Of a DNA stretch of 64,000 bases, positions 49,782 through 60,029 are shown piece by piece (the stretch's first letter is position 1; the number at the start of each line of letters is the position of its first letter). The notes beneath the pieces are model-generated. The model was not told the origin of the DNA and did no database searches. It saw only the letters and a list, made by a program, of their open reading frames with translations. This DNA is from Frondihabitans sp. PhB188 (lineage in GTDB: Bacteria > Actinomycetota > Actinomycetes > Actinomycetales > Microbacteriaceae), in the NCBI RefSeq assembly GCF_003752365.1, contig NZ_RJUO01000003.1, forward strand, positions 310,001 through 374,000, written 5' to 3'. A program made the translations under genes and the position numbers.

Positions 49782-50561
49782 TCAGGGGCGACCGACGATG
49801 AGCCGCAGCGAGCCGTCGAAGGACGGCTGCGTGCGCAGGTGTCCGAAGCGGGCGTCCCAGGCGCCGGACTCGAGGTCGGCCGACAGCCGTTCGACGAAGC
49901 GCTCCTCGACGCCGGGCTCGACGAAACTCCACGCCGAGTTCGCGAGACGCGCTCCCGGCTCGAGTAGCCGCTCGGGACGCCCGTAGTACGCCTCGCCGAA
50001 CCCGTCGGTGCAGTCGAGCGGGATCGGCAGGCTCGTGACCGACACGTCTCCGCCGAGCAGCTCGGCGACCGCCGCCGGTGCGGGATACCGCGACCCCTCG
50101 ACCGCGATCACCTCCGGCGCGTACTCGACGAGCCAGAACCGGTCGAGCGCGGCGGGGTCGCACGACAGCAGCACCACGGGCCCGCGGGTGACGCGCCGCA
50201 TCTCGGCGAGGCCAGCGCCCAGGTCGCCCCACTGGTGGATCGAGAACGTCGACATCGACGCGTCGAAGGACTCGTCGGCGAACGGCAGGCTCTCGGAGGT
50301 CGCGTCGACGGCGGGCGTGAGGTCGGGCGGTCGGTTGGCGCGCATCGCCGCGCTGGGCTCGACGGCGGTCACGCCCGGGCGGCGGGGCTCGTACGAGCCC
50401 GCGCCGGCCCCGACGTTGAGGATCGTGGCGGCATCGCCGAGTTCCTGCGCGATGGCTCTCTCGATCTGCGGATCGGGTTGCCGGTAGTCGGTGTACCCGC
50501 GGCCGATGCGCCCGTAGTCGGCGTCGCCCGCGCTGCCGTCGATGGCGCGCTCGGTGCTCAT
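49782..50561 (-). CDS. Class I SAM-dependent methyltransferase
   Basis: 259 residues. Methyltransf_11-like: ILNVGAGAGSYE (motif I, about 47-58), VTAVEPSAAM (acidic loop), LPFADESFDASMSTFSIHQW. The Asn-Val-Gly variant of motif I and ADYGRIGRGYTDYRQPD start recur in actinobacterial methyltransferases of unknown substrate. ATG has TAGGGT 6 nt upstream. Convergent with the DUF475 gene. Confidence 0.85.
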   Translation of the reverse strand: MSTERAIDGSAGDADYGRIGRGYTDYRQPDPQIERAIAQELGDAATILNVGAGAGSYEPRRPGVTAVEPSAAMRANRPPDLTPAVDATSESLPFADESFDASMSTFSIHQWGDLGAGLAEMRRVTRGPVVLLSCDPAALDRFWLVEYAPEVIAVEGSRYPAPAAVAELLGGDVSVTSLPIPLDCTDGFGEAYYGRPERLLEPGARLANSAWSFVEPGVEERFVERLSADLESGAWDARFGHLRTQPSFDGSLRLIVGRP

Positions 50562-50567
50562 GCCCCG

Positions 50568-50573
50568 ACCCTA
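50568..50573 (-). promoter_or_regulatory. Leaderless-type -10 of the methyltransferase gene
   Basis: TAGGGT on the minus strand, 6 nt before the ATG at 50561. Confidence 0.5.
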
Positions 50574-50613
50574 CCGATCCGGCTGAGCTCGCCGCGCAAG
50601 CCGGGCGCGTGGG

Positions 50614-50619
50614 TAGGCT
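50614..50619 (+). promoter_or_regulatory. Leaderless-type -10 of the FBP-domain gene
   Basis: TAGGCT, 6 nt before the GTG at 50626. Confidence 0.55.
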
Positions 50620-50625
50620 GGAAGC

Positions 50626-51108
50626 GTGAAGCCCCTGACCGAAGACGACATCCGCTCGTCGTTCGTGAACGCCATGCCGGGCGACCTCGAGCGGCTCCCG
50701 ATCCCGGGTCTCCACGAGATGCTGTGGGAAGAGCGCGAGTTCCTCGGCTGGCGCGACAGCCAGGCCCACCTGCGCGGCTACATCGTCGTCTGGATGGACG
50801 ACAAGCCGACGGGTCTCGTGGTCCGCACCTCGTCCACCTCGCTGCGCCCGGGCATCGCCGCGATGTGCTCGCTCTGCCACTCGCCGCAGCCGGCCACTCA
50901 GGTGCGCCTATTCACGGCGCCGCGCGCGGGCGAGGCCGGCCTCAACGGCAACACCGTCGGCACCTACATCTGCGAAGACCTCGCGTGCTCACTGCTGATC
51001 CGCGTCGCTCCCCCGCACCTGAACCCTCCCGAGCGCATCGCCGAGCGCGCCGCCGGGCTCCTCGCGCGGGTGCAGAACTTCACCGCCGACATCATGAAGA
51101 CGGCCTGA
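50626..51108 (+). CDS. FBP-domain (EF-G-binding, treble-clef zinc finger) protein
   Basis: 160 residues. The C-terminal part has the four-cysteine treble clef MCSLCHSP ... TYICEDLACS of the FBP/EF-G-binding C-terminal family (FusB-like zinc finger), and the N-terminus PLTEDDIRSSFVNAMPGDL matches actinobacterial members. FusB proteins bind EF-G and give fusidic acid tolerance; whether this actinobacterial branch does so is unknown. Not adjacent to translation genes. Confidence 0.75.
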   Translation: MKPLTEDDIRSSFVNAMPGDLERLPIPGLHEMLWEEREFLGWRDSQAHLRGYIVVWMDDKPTGLVVRTSSTSLRPGIAAMCSLCHSPQPATQVRLFTAPRAGEAGLNGNTVGTYICEDLACSLLIRVAPPHLNPPERIAERAAGLLARVQNFTADIMKTA

Positions 51109-51185
51109 GCAGGATCTCCCCGGCGGGCTCGCAGTCTGCAGACGTAGCCTTCTCAGAAGTTCGAACAGCGTAAGAAGGTCCTGAG

Positions 51186-52286
51186 ATGAACAAGCAGCTC
51201 CGTTGGATCCCCGCGATCGCCGTGCCCGCCCTCGTGGTCGCCGGCGCCATAGCGGTCCCTGCCATGGCCACTGCGTCGGTCAACCTCCCGCACAAGTCGG
51301 CGGCGCAGATCGTCGCCCTGGCGCAGAAGAGCGGCGGGTCGTCCTTCTCGGGCACGGTCGAGCAGACCGCGAACCTCGGCCTTCCCGACCTGTCGTCCCT
51401 CCAGGGCGGCAGCGGCGACTCCGGCAGCGTGAGCGACATCGTCAGCCAGCTGTCGGGCACCCACAAGGCCCGCGTGTTCGCCTCGGGCTCGACCAAGTCG
51501 CGCATCCAGACCCTCGACCAGCTGTCCGAGCGAGACGTGATCCGCAACGGGGACTCCGTCTGGGCCTACGACTCGTCGTCGAAGAAGGCCGTCCACGCGA
51601 CGATCCCGTCCTCGGGCGGCCGCTCGCTGCCGAGCGCCGTCCCCTCCTCGCCCACCGACATCGCCGACCAGGTCCTCGCGCAGATCGACGACTACACGAC
51701 CGTGACCACCAGCAGCAACGTCCGCGTCGCCGGCCAGAAGGCGTACCAGATCACGCTCACGCCGAAGAACGACACCACCACGCTCGTGGGCGACGTGACA
51801 CTAGCCGTGGACGCCTCGACCGGCATCCCGCTCCGCGCAGCCATCACAGCCGCGGGCCAGACCGACCCCGCCTACTCCGTCGCCTTCACGTCGATCGACT
51901 ACTCGACGCCCTCGGCGTCGACCTTCGCGTTCACGCCGCCGAAGGGCACCGCCGTCAAGACGATCACGGCCCCGACGTCGGCCTCGTCGTCGAAGCGCTT
52001 CGTCCACCCGGGCGCGGTCTCCCGCGAAGACGGAGTCGCGAAGTCCGAGGCCGAGCCGACGGTGACCGGCACCGGCTGGTCGACCGTCGTGGGGCTCACG
52101 CTGCCAGCCGGCGACACCTCGGCGCTGAGCGGTTCTCAGGCCGGGATGCTCGATCAGGTCACGACGGCCGTCGCGGGTGGCCGCCTGCTCCAGACCTCGC
52201 TCGTGTCGGTGCTCCTGACCGACGACGGCCACGTCTACGTCGGAGCCGTCAAGCCGTCCGCCCTCGAAGCCGCCGCCGGCGAGTAA
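51186..52286 (+). CDS. Secreted LolA-like/DUF2092-type protein
   Basis: 366 residues. Signal peptide or anchor (about 8-30) followed by a beta-rich domain resembling LolA/LppX-type lipoprotein carriers: QIVALAQKSGGSSFSGTVEQ, ARVFASGSTKSRIQ, DSVWAYDSSSKKAVHA, TPKNDTTTLVGDVTLAVDAS. AAGG precedes the ATG. It is followed 11 bp later by an ABC ATPase and permease, so it is probably the extracytoplasmic part of that exporter system. No lipobox cysteine. Confidence 0.75.
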   Translation: MNKQLRWIPAIAVPALVVAGAIAVPAMATASVNLPHKSAAQIVALAQKSGGSSFSGTVEQTANLGLPDLSSLQGGSGDSGSVSDIVSQLSGTHKARVFASGSTKSRIQTLDQLSERDVIRNGDSVWAYDSSSKKAVHATIPSSGGRSLPSAVPSSPTDIADQVLAQIDDYTTVTTSSNVRVAGQKAYQITLTPKNDTTTLVGDVTLAVDASTGIPLRAAITAAGQTDPAYSVAFTSIDYSTPSASTFAFTPPKGTAVKTITAPTSASSSKRFVHPGAVSREDGVAKSEAEPTVTGTGWSTVVGLTLPAGDTSALSGSQAGMLDQVTTAVAGGRLLQTSLVSVLLTDDGHVYVGAVKPSALEAAAGE

Positions 52287-52297
52287 CTGCGACAGGG

Positions 52298-53266
52298 GTG
52301 CCCGACAGCACAGCGCCGAAGAGCTCGGCGAGCACAGAGGCCGCCATCGAGACGACGGCTCTCACCAAGACGTTCGGTCGGCAGCGCGCCGTCGACGGCG
52401 TCGACCTGCGGGTTCCTCGGGGCAGCGTCTTCGGTTTCCTGGGGCCCAACGGGTCGGGTAAGACCTCGACGATCCGCATGCTGCTCGGCCTGACGCAGGC
52501 GACGAGCGGCGATATCCGCCTGCTGGGTGCGCCGATGCCCGGCGACCTGCGCCGGGTCCTCCCGCGGGTGGGTGCTCTCGTCGAGGGTCCGGCGTTCGCG
52601 CCGTTCCTTTCGGGACGCGCCAATCTGCACCGCCTCGACACCGCCGACCGCGACGCCCCGTCGGCCAGCCGCCGCGACCGCGTCGACGCGGCCCTCGACC
52701 GGGTCGGTCTCGGACACGCCGCCGACAAGAAGGCGCACGCGTACTCGCTCGGCATGAAGCAGCGCCTCGGTATCGCCGGCGCCCTGCTGATGCCGCGAGA
52801 GCTGCTCATCCTCGACGAGCCCAGCAACGGGCTCGACCCCCAGGGCACGCGCGAGGTCCGGTCGCTGATCGGCTCCCTCGCCGACGACGGCACGACCGTG
52901 TTCGTCTCGAGCCACCTGCTCAGCGAGATCGAGCAGATGTGCTCGCACGTCGCCGTCATGAGCGCCGGGCGCCTGCTCACCCAGGGCACTCTCGACGAAG
53001 TGCGGCGCCACGGTGTCCAGCGCATCGTCGTCACGACGCCCGACGGCGCCGAGGCCGCCGCAGTCCTGGCGGGGCTAGGGCTCGAAGCCGCGACGACGCC
53101 CGCCGGAGTCTCGGCCGAGCTCCCCGTCGACGACACCGAGCCCGAGCGCATCACCGCCGCGCTGGTGGCGGCGGGTGTGCGGGTTCGCGGGCTCCAGGTC
53201 ACCGGGGCCACTCTCGAGGATCGGTTCGTCGACCTGACCGGGGAGGGGTTCGATGTCGCAGGCTGA
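52298..53266 (+). CDS. ABC exporter ATPase (CcmA/BcrA type)
   Basis: 322 residues. Walker A GPNGSGKTS (about 48-56), Q-loop, signature YSLGMKQR, Walker B LLILDEPSNGLD, H-loop SSHLL. A C-terminal 90-residue extension is usual in drug/antibiotic exporter ATPases of this type. GTG start at 52298. It overlaps the permease by 14 bp. Substrate unknown. Confidence 0.9.
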   Translation: MPDSTAPKSSASTEAAIETTALTKTFGRQRAVDGVDLRVPRGSVFGFLGPNGSGKTSTIRMLLGLTQATSGDIRLLGAPMPGDLRRVLPRVGALVEGPAFAPFLSGRANLHRLDTADRDAPSASRRDRVDAALDRVGLGHAADKKAHAYSLGMKQRLGIAGALLMPRELLILDEPSNGLDPQGTREVRSLIGSLADDGTTVFVSSHLLSEIEQMCSHVAVMSAGRLLTQGTLDEVRRHGVQRIVVTTPDGAEAAAVLAGLGLEAATTPAGVSAELPVDDTEPERITAALVAAGVRVRGLQVTGATLEDRFVDLTGEGFDVAG

Positions 53267-54101
53267 GGCGCGGGTTCGGGGCGGGCGGCTCGGCCTCGAG
53301 TTCCTGCTGTCCGAGATGAAGACGCTGTTCCGCCGCGCGCGGACCATCGCCATGCTGGGTGCCCTGGCGGCGGTGCCGGTGCTGCTCGCCGTCGCCGTCC
53401 GCATCACGACCGGCGGTGAGAGCGGTCGGGGGCCGGCGTTCCTGGGCGACATCACGCAGAACGGGCTGTTCGTCGCCCTGACCTCGCTCGTCGTGGCGAT
53501 CCCGCTCTTCCTGCCGCTCACGGTCGGCGTGGTCGCGGGCGACACGGTGGCCGGCGAGGCCGGGCTCGGGACGCTGCGGTACCTCCTGGTGGCGCCCGCG
53601 GGCCGCGTCCGGCTGCTCGTCGTGAAGTACCTCGCGACGGCGGTGTTCTGCCTCGCGTCGACTCTCGTGATCGTGATCGTCGGGGCGGCGATCGGGGCGA
53701 TCCTGTTTCCGATCGGGCCCGTGACGCTGCTCTCCGGTCAGACGGTCGGCCTGGGCGCCTACTTCGCCCGGCTGCTGCTGCTCGCTCTCTACGTGACGGT
53801 GTCGATGCTCGGCCTGTCGGCGATCGGCCTGTTCATCTCGACGCTGACGTCGGTGCCGGTCGGAGCGATGGCCGCGACGATCGTGCTCTCGACGGTGGCG
53901 CAGATCCTGGGGTCGCTGCCCCAGCTGGAGTTCTTGCACCCGTGGCTGTTCACCGACCACTGGCTGGAGTTCGGCGACCTGCTGCGCGCGCCGATCTCGT
54001 GGGAGTCGTTCGGAGACAACGCGCTGCTGCAGGCGGGCTACATCGTCGTGTTCGGGTTCCTGGCGTGGGGCCGGTTCTCGACGAAGGACATCCTGAGCTG
54101 A
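53253..54101 (+). CDS. ABC-2 type exporter permease
   Basis: 282 residues, six hydrophobic helices in the ABC2_membrane_5-like pattern with GDTVAGEAGLGTLRYLLVAPAGR in the first cytoplasmic loop, a family hallmark. Partner of the overlapping ATPase. Third gene of the LolA-like - ATPase - permease cluster. Confidence 0.9.
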   Translation: MSQAEARVRGGRLGLEFLLSEMKTLFRRARTIAMLGALAAVPVLLAVAVRITTGGESGRGPAFLGDITQNGLFVALTSLVVAIPLFLPLTVGVVAGDTVAGEAGLGTLRYLLVAPAGRVRLLVVKYLATAVFCLASTLVIVIVGAAIGAILFPIGPVTLLSGQTVGLGAYFARLLLLALYVTVSMLGLSAIGLFISTLTSVPVGAMAATIVLSTVAQILGSLPQLEFLHPWLFTDHWLEFGDLLRAPISWESFGDNALLQAGYIVVFGFLAWGRFSTKDILS

Positions 54102-54111
54102 GGGGTGGCCT

Positions 54112-54164
54112 CCCCGCCCCGGCGGCTACCCCCGCCGGCGGCGCAGGAGCCCCGCCCCGGCGGC
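54112..54164. repeat. 15-bp intergenic direct repeat
   Basis: CCCCGCCCCGGCGGC at 54112-54126 and 54150-54164, 38 bp apart, in the gap between the convergent permease and VOC genes. No clear simple terminator is seen there. Confidence 0.6.
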
Positions 54165-54201
54165 GATCATCTGCCGCCCACGTGGGTGAGCCCCGCCGCC
54201 G

Positions 54202-54588
54202 TCAGGCCGGCTCGCGGCACAGGCAGAACGGATGCCCCGCCGGGTCGAGGTACACCCGGAACGTGTGCCCCTCTCCTTCGGGCAGCCCCGTCGCGGTCGC
54301 GCCCGCCTCGAGCACGAACGCCTCGGCCTCGTCGAGATCGACCACGTCGAGGTCGAGATGGCTCTGCTGCGGCACGGCCCCGTCGGGCCAGGTCGGTGCG
54401 ACGTGGTCGGGCGCCAGCTGGAAGGCCATGCCCGGCGCGACGCCCTCGGCGGGCCGGATGGTGATCCAGTCGTCGTCGGCGTCAATGAAGTCCCAGCCGA
54501 GGATCGTCCGGTAGAAGTCGGCGAGGCCTGCGATGTCGGCGGCGTCCAGCACCGTCAGGTCGAGGCGGATCGAAGGTCGTGTCGTCAT
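54202..54588 (-). CDS. VOC-family (glyoxalase/bleomycin resistance-like) protein
   Basis: 128 residues. Two beta-alpha-beta-beta-beta modules: LDLTVLDAADIAGLADFYRTILGWDF and SHLDLDVVDLDEAEAFVLEAGA, ending VYLDPAGHPFCLCREP. Substrate unknown; common actinobacterial type. ATG 54588 has TACCCT 6 nt upstream. The in-frame start further up (54606) is not needed. Confidence 0.85.
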   Translation of the reverse strand: MTTRPSIRLDLTVLDAADIAGLADFYRTILGWDFIDADDDWITIRPAEGVAPGMAFQLAPDHVAPTWPDGAVPQQSHLDLDVVDLDEAEAFVLEAGATATGLPEGEGHTFRVYLDPAGHPFCLCREPA

Positions 54589-54594
54589 GCCCGC

Positions 54595-54600
54595 AGGGTA
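54595..54600 (-). promoter_or_regulatory. Leaderless-type -10 of the VOC gene
   Basis: TACCCT on the minus strand, 6 nt before the ATG at 54588. Confidence 0.5.
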
Positions 54601-54673
54601 CGCCACGGCACACGCCGACGCCGATGGGCCAGCGAACTTCGACGACCCCCTATCGATCGGCGTGACGAATGCT

Positions 54674-54679
54674 CATACT
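54674..54679 (+). promoter_or_regulatory. Leaderless-type -10 of the GDPD gene
   Basis: CATACT, 6 nt before the ATG at 54686. Confidence 0.4.
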
Positions 54680-54685
54680 TGCGAT

Positions 54686-55618
54686 ATGTCCAGCGCCGGA
54701 CCCGAACCGAAGCGCGGGCCGTCTCGCCGGGCGGTCCTGATCGGCGCGGGCGCGGTCGCGCTGGCCGGGGCCGGCACCGGCGCGGCGTTCGCACTGCGTC
54801 CACCGGCCGCCACCGAGCAACCCGCCGAAGCGGCCGAGACGGCAGGGCGCCTGGCCACTCGGCTCCTCGACACCCCGGGGTTCACGGTCGCCCACCACGG
54901 CGGATCGCGCGACTGGCCCGAGGAGTCGCTGTACGCCTACAAGCGATCGGTCTCCGCCGGCATCAACGCCCTCGAGGTGTCGCTCGCGCGCTCGTCGGAC
55001 GGCGTCTGGTTCGGCCTCCACGACACCACCCTCGACCGCACGTCGGGCACCTTCCACATCGAGGCGGCCGACTACACCTGGGCCGAGATCAACGCGCTCC
55101 GCATCAAGCCGCCGAGCACGGGAACTCCCGGCCAGGCGACCCGCCCGTACGCGCGATTCGAGAGCATCCTCGACGCGCATGCCTCGACGCACACGCTCTT
55201 CGTCGACCCGAAGGCGGCCGACCCGTCACGCTTCGGCGAGGTGTTCGCGATCATCGAGAAGCGCGTCTCGGCGCCGACCGAGTCGATCATCGCCAAGGGC
55301 TACTGCACGAGCATCCCCTGGGCGACGGAGTCCCGCTCGCGCGGCTATCGCGGCTGGGGGTTCTACTACGCGAACGAGATCGCGGCCGAGCCGTCTCTGC
55401 TCACCGACACGCAGGACTACTGGTCGGTGCTCGGCCTCGACTACGGCGGCGCCTCCGGCCAGTGGGCGGGGGTGCGGTCGATGGGCAAGCCCGTGATCGC
55501 TCACGTCGTGCCCTCCCTCGAGGCCGCGCGCGCCGCCCTGGCACTCGGGGCCGACGGGCTCATGCTGTCGGGGGTGGCGGAGACCGTGCCGCATCTGACG
55601 GCGGGCGGTGCTCAGTAA
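54686..55618 (+). CDS. Secreted glycerophosphodiester phosphodiesterase-like protein
   Basis: 310 residues. Tat-like signal ([18 protein letters not shown], about 14-31). GDPD TIM barrel with [16 protein letters not shown], the position usually HRG...PENT, and [13 protein letters not shown] (His-Asp pair kept). Replacement of Arg by His and of Asn-Thr by Glu-Ser is a notable variation at the phosphate/metal site, so activity should not be assumed. Overlaps the convergent deoC by 7 bp. Confidence 0.8.
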   Translation: MSSAGPEPKRGPSRRAVLIGAGAVALAGAGTGAAFALRPPAATEQPAEAAETAGRLATRLLDTPGFTVAHHGGSRDWPEESLYAYKRSVSAGINALEVSLARSSDGVWFGLHDTTLDRTSGTFHIEAADYTWAEINALRIKPPSTGTPGQATRPYARFESILDAHASTHTLFVDPKAADPSRFGEVFAIIEKRVSAPTESIIAKGYCTSIPWATESRSRGYRGWGFYYANEIAAEPSLLTDTQDYWSVLGLDYGGASGQWAGVRSMGKPVIAHVVPSLEAARAALALGADGLMLSGVAETVPHLTAGGAQ

Positions 55619-56322
55619 GACGACGAAGCGCTCGTTCCTGCGCCCGCATCGTCACCTGAGGCCAGCAGCGCACGCGTACCCGAGACACCGAGGCGAGTGG
55701 CACCGGCGGCGATGTAGCGGCGTGCGTCAGCGAGGCTCCGCACCCCGCCCGACGCCTTGACGCCGAGTCGGCCTCCGACGGTCTGAGCCATGAGCGCGAC
55801 GGCGTGCTCGGTGGCGCCGCCTGCGGGGTGGAAACCGGTCGAGGTCTTGACGAAGTCGGCCCCGGCCGCCTCGGCGGCCTTCGAGACGGCGACGATCTCG
55901 TCGTCGGTGAGCACGGCCGACTCGATGATCACCTTGAGAACCGTGGGCGCAGGAACTGCCGCCCGCACCGCGGCGATGTCAGCCTCGACGGCGGAGAACT
56001 CGCCCGCCTTCGCGGCCCCGACGTCGATGACCATGTCGATCTCGTCGGCGCCGAGACGCACCGACTCGGCGGCCTCGAACGCTTTCACGGCCGACGTGTG
56101 CTTGCCGCTCGGGAAGCCGCAGACAACGGCGACCTTGAGCCCGCTGCCCTCCGGCAGGGTGACGGGGAGCATCGACGGCGAGACGCAGATCGAGTACGTG
56201 CCCAGGTCGGCCGCCTCGGCGATGAGGGCGTCGACGTGGGCGCGCGTGGCCTCGGGCTTGAGGAGGGTGTGGTCGACGATCCCGGCGACGTCGGCGGGGG
56301 TGGGCTCGGTCTCGTGGTTCAT
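55612..56322 (-). CDS. deoC: Deoxyribose-phosphate aldolase
   Basis: 236 residues. Splits 2-deoxyribose-5-phosphate to glyceraldehyde-3-phosphate and acetaldehyde. Schiff-base Lys in FVKTSTGF, proton-relay Lys in VKASGGVR, and Asp in [10 protein letters not shown]. The C-terminal tail [10 protein letters not shown] is partly encoded by a copy of the dispersed motif, and a second copy lies in VPAP. ATG has TAACCT 6 nt upstream. Its end overlaps the convergent GDPD gene by 7 bp. Confidence 0.93.
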   Translation of the reverse strand: MNHETEPTPADVAGIVDHTLLKPEATRAHVDALIAEAADLGTYSICVSPSMLPVTLPEGSGLKVAVVCGFPSGKHTSAVKAFEAAESVRLGADEIDMVIDVGAAKAGEFSAVEADIAAVRAAVPAPTVLKVIIESAVLTDDEIVAVSKAAEAAGADFVKTSTGFHPAGGATEHAVALMAQTVGGRLGVKASGGVRSLADARRYIAAGATRLGVSGTRALLASGDDAGAGTSASSSY

Positions 56323-56328
56323 GCTCCC

Positions 56329-56334
56329 AGGTTA
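56329..56334 (-). promoter_or_regulatory. Leaderless-type -10 of deoC
   Basis: TAACCT on the minus strand, 6 nt before the ATG at 56322. Confidence 0.5.
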
Positions 56335-56355
56335 GCCGGGGCGGCCGACGCTCTT

Positions 56356-56460
56356 GCGCGAGGTGGCCGTCCGCGTCGCTTCGGGCTGCCCGGCCGCCCG
56401 CGAGATGGCCCTCGGCGTCGCCCCGGCCCGGGCCCCCCGACGACGAGGGCCACCTCGCGC
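56356..56460. repeat. Inverted and direct GCGAGRTGGCC repeats between deoC and the beta-lactamase gene
   Basis: GCGCGAGGTGGCC (56356-56368) is perfectly inverted at 56448-56460, and GCGAGATGGCC (56400-56410) lies between. The same element, as GGCCATCTCGC, occurs in the 15567-15619 repeat. No gene in this 194-bp gap. Confidence 0.65.
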
Positions 56461-56504
56461 GCGCGAGCGGCCAAGCCACCACGGAACACCCAGGTCGGCC
56501 CGCG

Positions 56505-56510
56505 CACACT
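56505..56510 (+). promoter_or_regulatory. Possible leaderless-type -10 of the beta-lactamase gene
   Basis: CACACT, 6 nt before the GTG at 56517. Confidence 0.35.
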
Positions 56511-56516
56511 GGCACC

Positions 56517-57440
56517 GTGCGTGCCCTCCCGCTGATCGCCCTCGCCTCGTCCGCCCTCCTCCTCGCCGGCTGCACGGCCCCGCCGCCGACCGCGGGCCAG
56601 ACAATGGCGACCGAGACGACGTCGGCCTCGACGACAGCCGCCCCGACCGCATCCCCCACCGCCGACGCGGCCCCGTTCCGCGCCCTCGAGTCCCGCTACT
56701 CCGCCCGGCTCGGCGTCTACGCCGTCGACACGGGCACCGGCCGCACCGTCGAGTACCGCTCCGGCGAGCGCTTCACCTTCGCGTCGACGTACAAGGCCCT
56801 CGCCGCGGGCGTCCTCCTGAAGACGCAGACCGATGCCGAGCTCGACGCGGTGGTCCGGTACTCCGCGAGCGACCTCGTCGACTACTCCCCCGTCACCGAG
56901 AAGCACGTCGCCAGCGGAATGACCGTCCGCGCGATCATCGCCGCCGCCCTCCAGTACAGCGACAACACCGCCGCGAACCTCCTGCTCGAGCAGCTCGGCG
57001 GCCCGGCGGACCTGACCAGTGCGCTCCGGTCGCTCGGCGACGACGTGACGAACGTCGACCGCACCGAGCCCGACGTGAACACCGCGACGCCGGGCGACCC
57101 CCGCGACACGACCACGCCCGCCGCCATCGCCGGCGACCTGCGCGGCTTCGTCCTCGGCGGCACCCTCTCGCGAACCCGGGCGCAGGAACTCCGCGACCTC
57201 CTTCTCGGCAACACGACCGGGGCGCCCTGGATCCGCGCCGGGGTCCCCGCCGGGTGGCGGGTCGCCGACAAGACGGGGAACGCCTCCTACGGCACCCGCA
57301 ACGACATCGCGGTGGTCTACCCGTCGACCGGCGACCCGATCGTGCTCGCCCTCCTCAGCGATCGCGGCGTCGAGGGCGCGGCCAGCGACGACGACCTGCT
57401 CGCTGACGCGACGAAGGCGGTAGTCGAGCAGCTCCGCTGA
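56517..57440 (+). CDS. bla: Class A beta-lactamase lipoprotein
   Basis: 307 residues. Lipobox LAGC (Cys about 19), Ser/Thr/Pro/Ala linker, then the class A fold. All catalytic motifs are present: STYK (Ser70-x-x-Lys), SDN, EPDVN (Glu166 region) and KTGN (KTG). It should hydrolyse penicillins at the outer membrane face; the spectrum cannot be told from sequence. It sits in a core context with no mobile element, so it looks intrinsic. Contains a dispersed-motif copy (AQEL). Confidence 0.92.
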   Translation: MRALPLIALASSALLLAGCTAPPPTAGQTMATETTSASTTAAPTASPTADAAPFRALESRYSARLGVYAVDTGTGRTVEYRSGERFTFASTYKALAAGVLLKTQTDAELDAVVRYSASDLVDYSPVTEKHVASGMTVRAIIAAALQYSDNTAANLLLEQLGGPADLTSALRSLGDDVTNVDRTEPDVNTATPGDPRDTTTPAAIAGDLRGFVLGGTLSRTRAQELRDLLLGNTTGAPWIRAGVPAGWRVADKTGNASYGTRNDIAVVYPSTGDPIVLALLSDRGVEGAASDDDLLADATKAVVEQLR

Positions 57441-57469
57441 GCGACGACGTCGGCGAGCCCCATCGGATA

Positions 57470-57494
57470 GCTTCCGCCATCCCGGGCCGGAAGC
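57470..57494. terminator. Hairpin between the beta-lactamase and SDR genes
   Basis: GCTTCCG (57470-57476) with CGGAAGC (57488-57494), abutting the SDR stop codon. The genes converge. Confidence 0.5.
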
Positions 57495-58334
57495 CTACGG
57501 GTGCCGGATCCCCTCGCCCGCGAGCACGGCCCGGTAGCCCTCGCGGAACGTCGGGTAGACGAAGCGGAACCCCGTCGACCGGAGCAGCGCGTTGCTGATC
57601 CGCTTGTCGCCGGCCCCGCGCAGTTCCTTCCGCGTCTCGTCGGGCGGGGCGACCTGGAGCTCGGCGGCCAGGAAGCGGAAGACGTCGCCGAGGCGTGCGG
57701 GCTCGTCGTCGACCGCGAGCACGAGAGGCGGCGCCGCCTCGAGCCCGGCGAGATGGACGAGGGCCGCGGCGATGTCGTCGCGGTGGATCCGGTTCGTGAA
57801 GGGCGACGCCTCCGGCACGGACGACGCACCGCTGCGCACCTGATCGATTAAAAACTCGCGCCCGGGCCCGTAGATGCCTCCCACCCGCACCACGACGGGG
57901 TGCGCTGCCCGCCGGTTCAGGAGAACCTCGGCCTCCAGCAGCACTTCGGCGGTCGGCGTCGATGGCAGGGCCTCCGTCGCCTCCGTCACCTCCGATCCGT
58001 CGTCCACGCCGTACACGGCTGTCGACGACACCAGCAGGATCCGTGGATCGGCCTCCGATGCGTCCACCGCGTCGAGCACCGCTGCGAGCCCGTCGACGTA
58101 GGTGGCTCGATACGCTTCCGGCGAGCGCTCCCCCGCGGTCAGAGCCACGACGATGACGGTGGTGTCCGGCGGGACGACGAGCCGATCGCTCCGGAGATCG
58201 AGCGACACGGAGTCGAGGGCGGCGGGGAGGAGATCGGCCCGACGTCGCACGGCGACGACGTGCTCGCCCTGCGCGACGAAGCGGAGGCCGACCTCGGTGC
58301 CGAGGTCGCCGGCTCCGGCGATGAGGATCGTCAT
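57495..58334 (-). CDS. NAD(P)-binding Rossmann/SDR-family protein (YeeZ-like)
   Basis: 279 residues. N-terminal Rossmann GAGDLG (about 6-11) with a following VAVRRRADLL, then LLVSSTAVYGVDDGSEVTE and VVVRVGGIYGPGREFL, the atypical SDR/nucleoside-diphosphate-sugar epimerase pattern. The substrate is unknown. It starts 10 bp after the ABC-F gene and is probably co-transcribed with it. Confidence 0.85.
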   Translation of the reverse strand: MTILIAGAGDLGTEVGLRFVAQGEHVVAVRRRADLLPAALDSVSLDLRSDRLVVPPDTTVIVVALTAGERSPEAYRATYVDGLAAVLDAVDASEADPRILLVSSTAVYGVDDGSEVTEATEALPSTPTAEVLLEAEVLLNRRAAHPVVVRVGGIYGPGREFLIDQVRSGASSVPEASPFTNRIHRDDIAAALVHLAGLEAAPPLVLAVDDEPARLGDVFRFLAAELQVAPPDETRKELRGAGDKRISNALLRSTGFRFVYPTFREGYRAVLAGEGIRHP

Positions 58335-58344
58335 GTCGAGGCGC

Positions 58345-59955
<1,611 letters not shown>

Positions 59956-59961
59956 GGACTC

Positions 59962-59967
59962 AGTCTG
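59962..59967 (-). promoter_or_regulatory. Possible leaderless-type -10 of the ABC-F gene
   Basis: CAGACT on the minus strand, 6 nt before the ATG at 59955. Confidence 0.35.
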
Positions 59968-60029
59968 ACAGGGAACGTATCGGCCCCGGTGCGTGTTGTA
60001 GAGACCAGATACCGACCATTGGAGGCACA

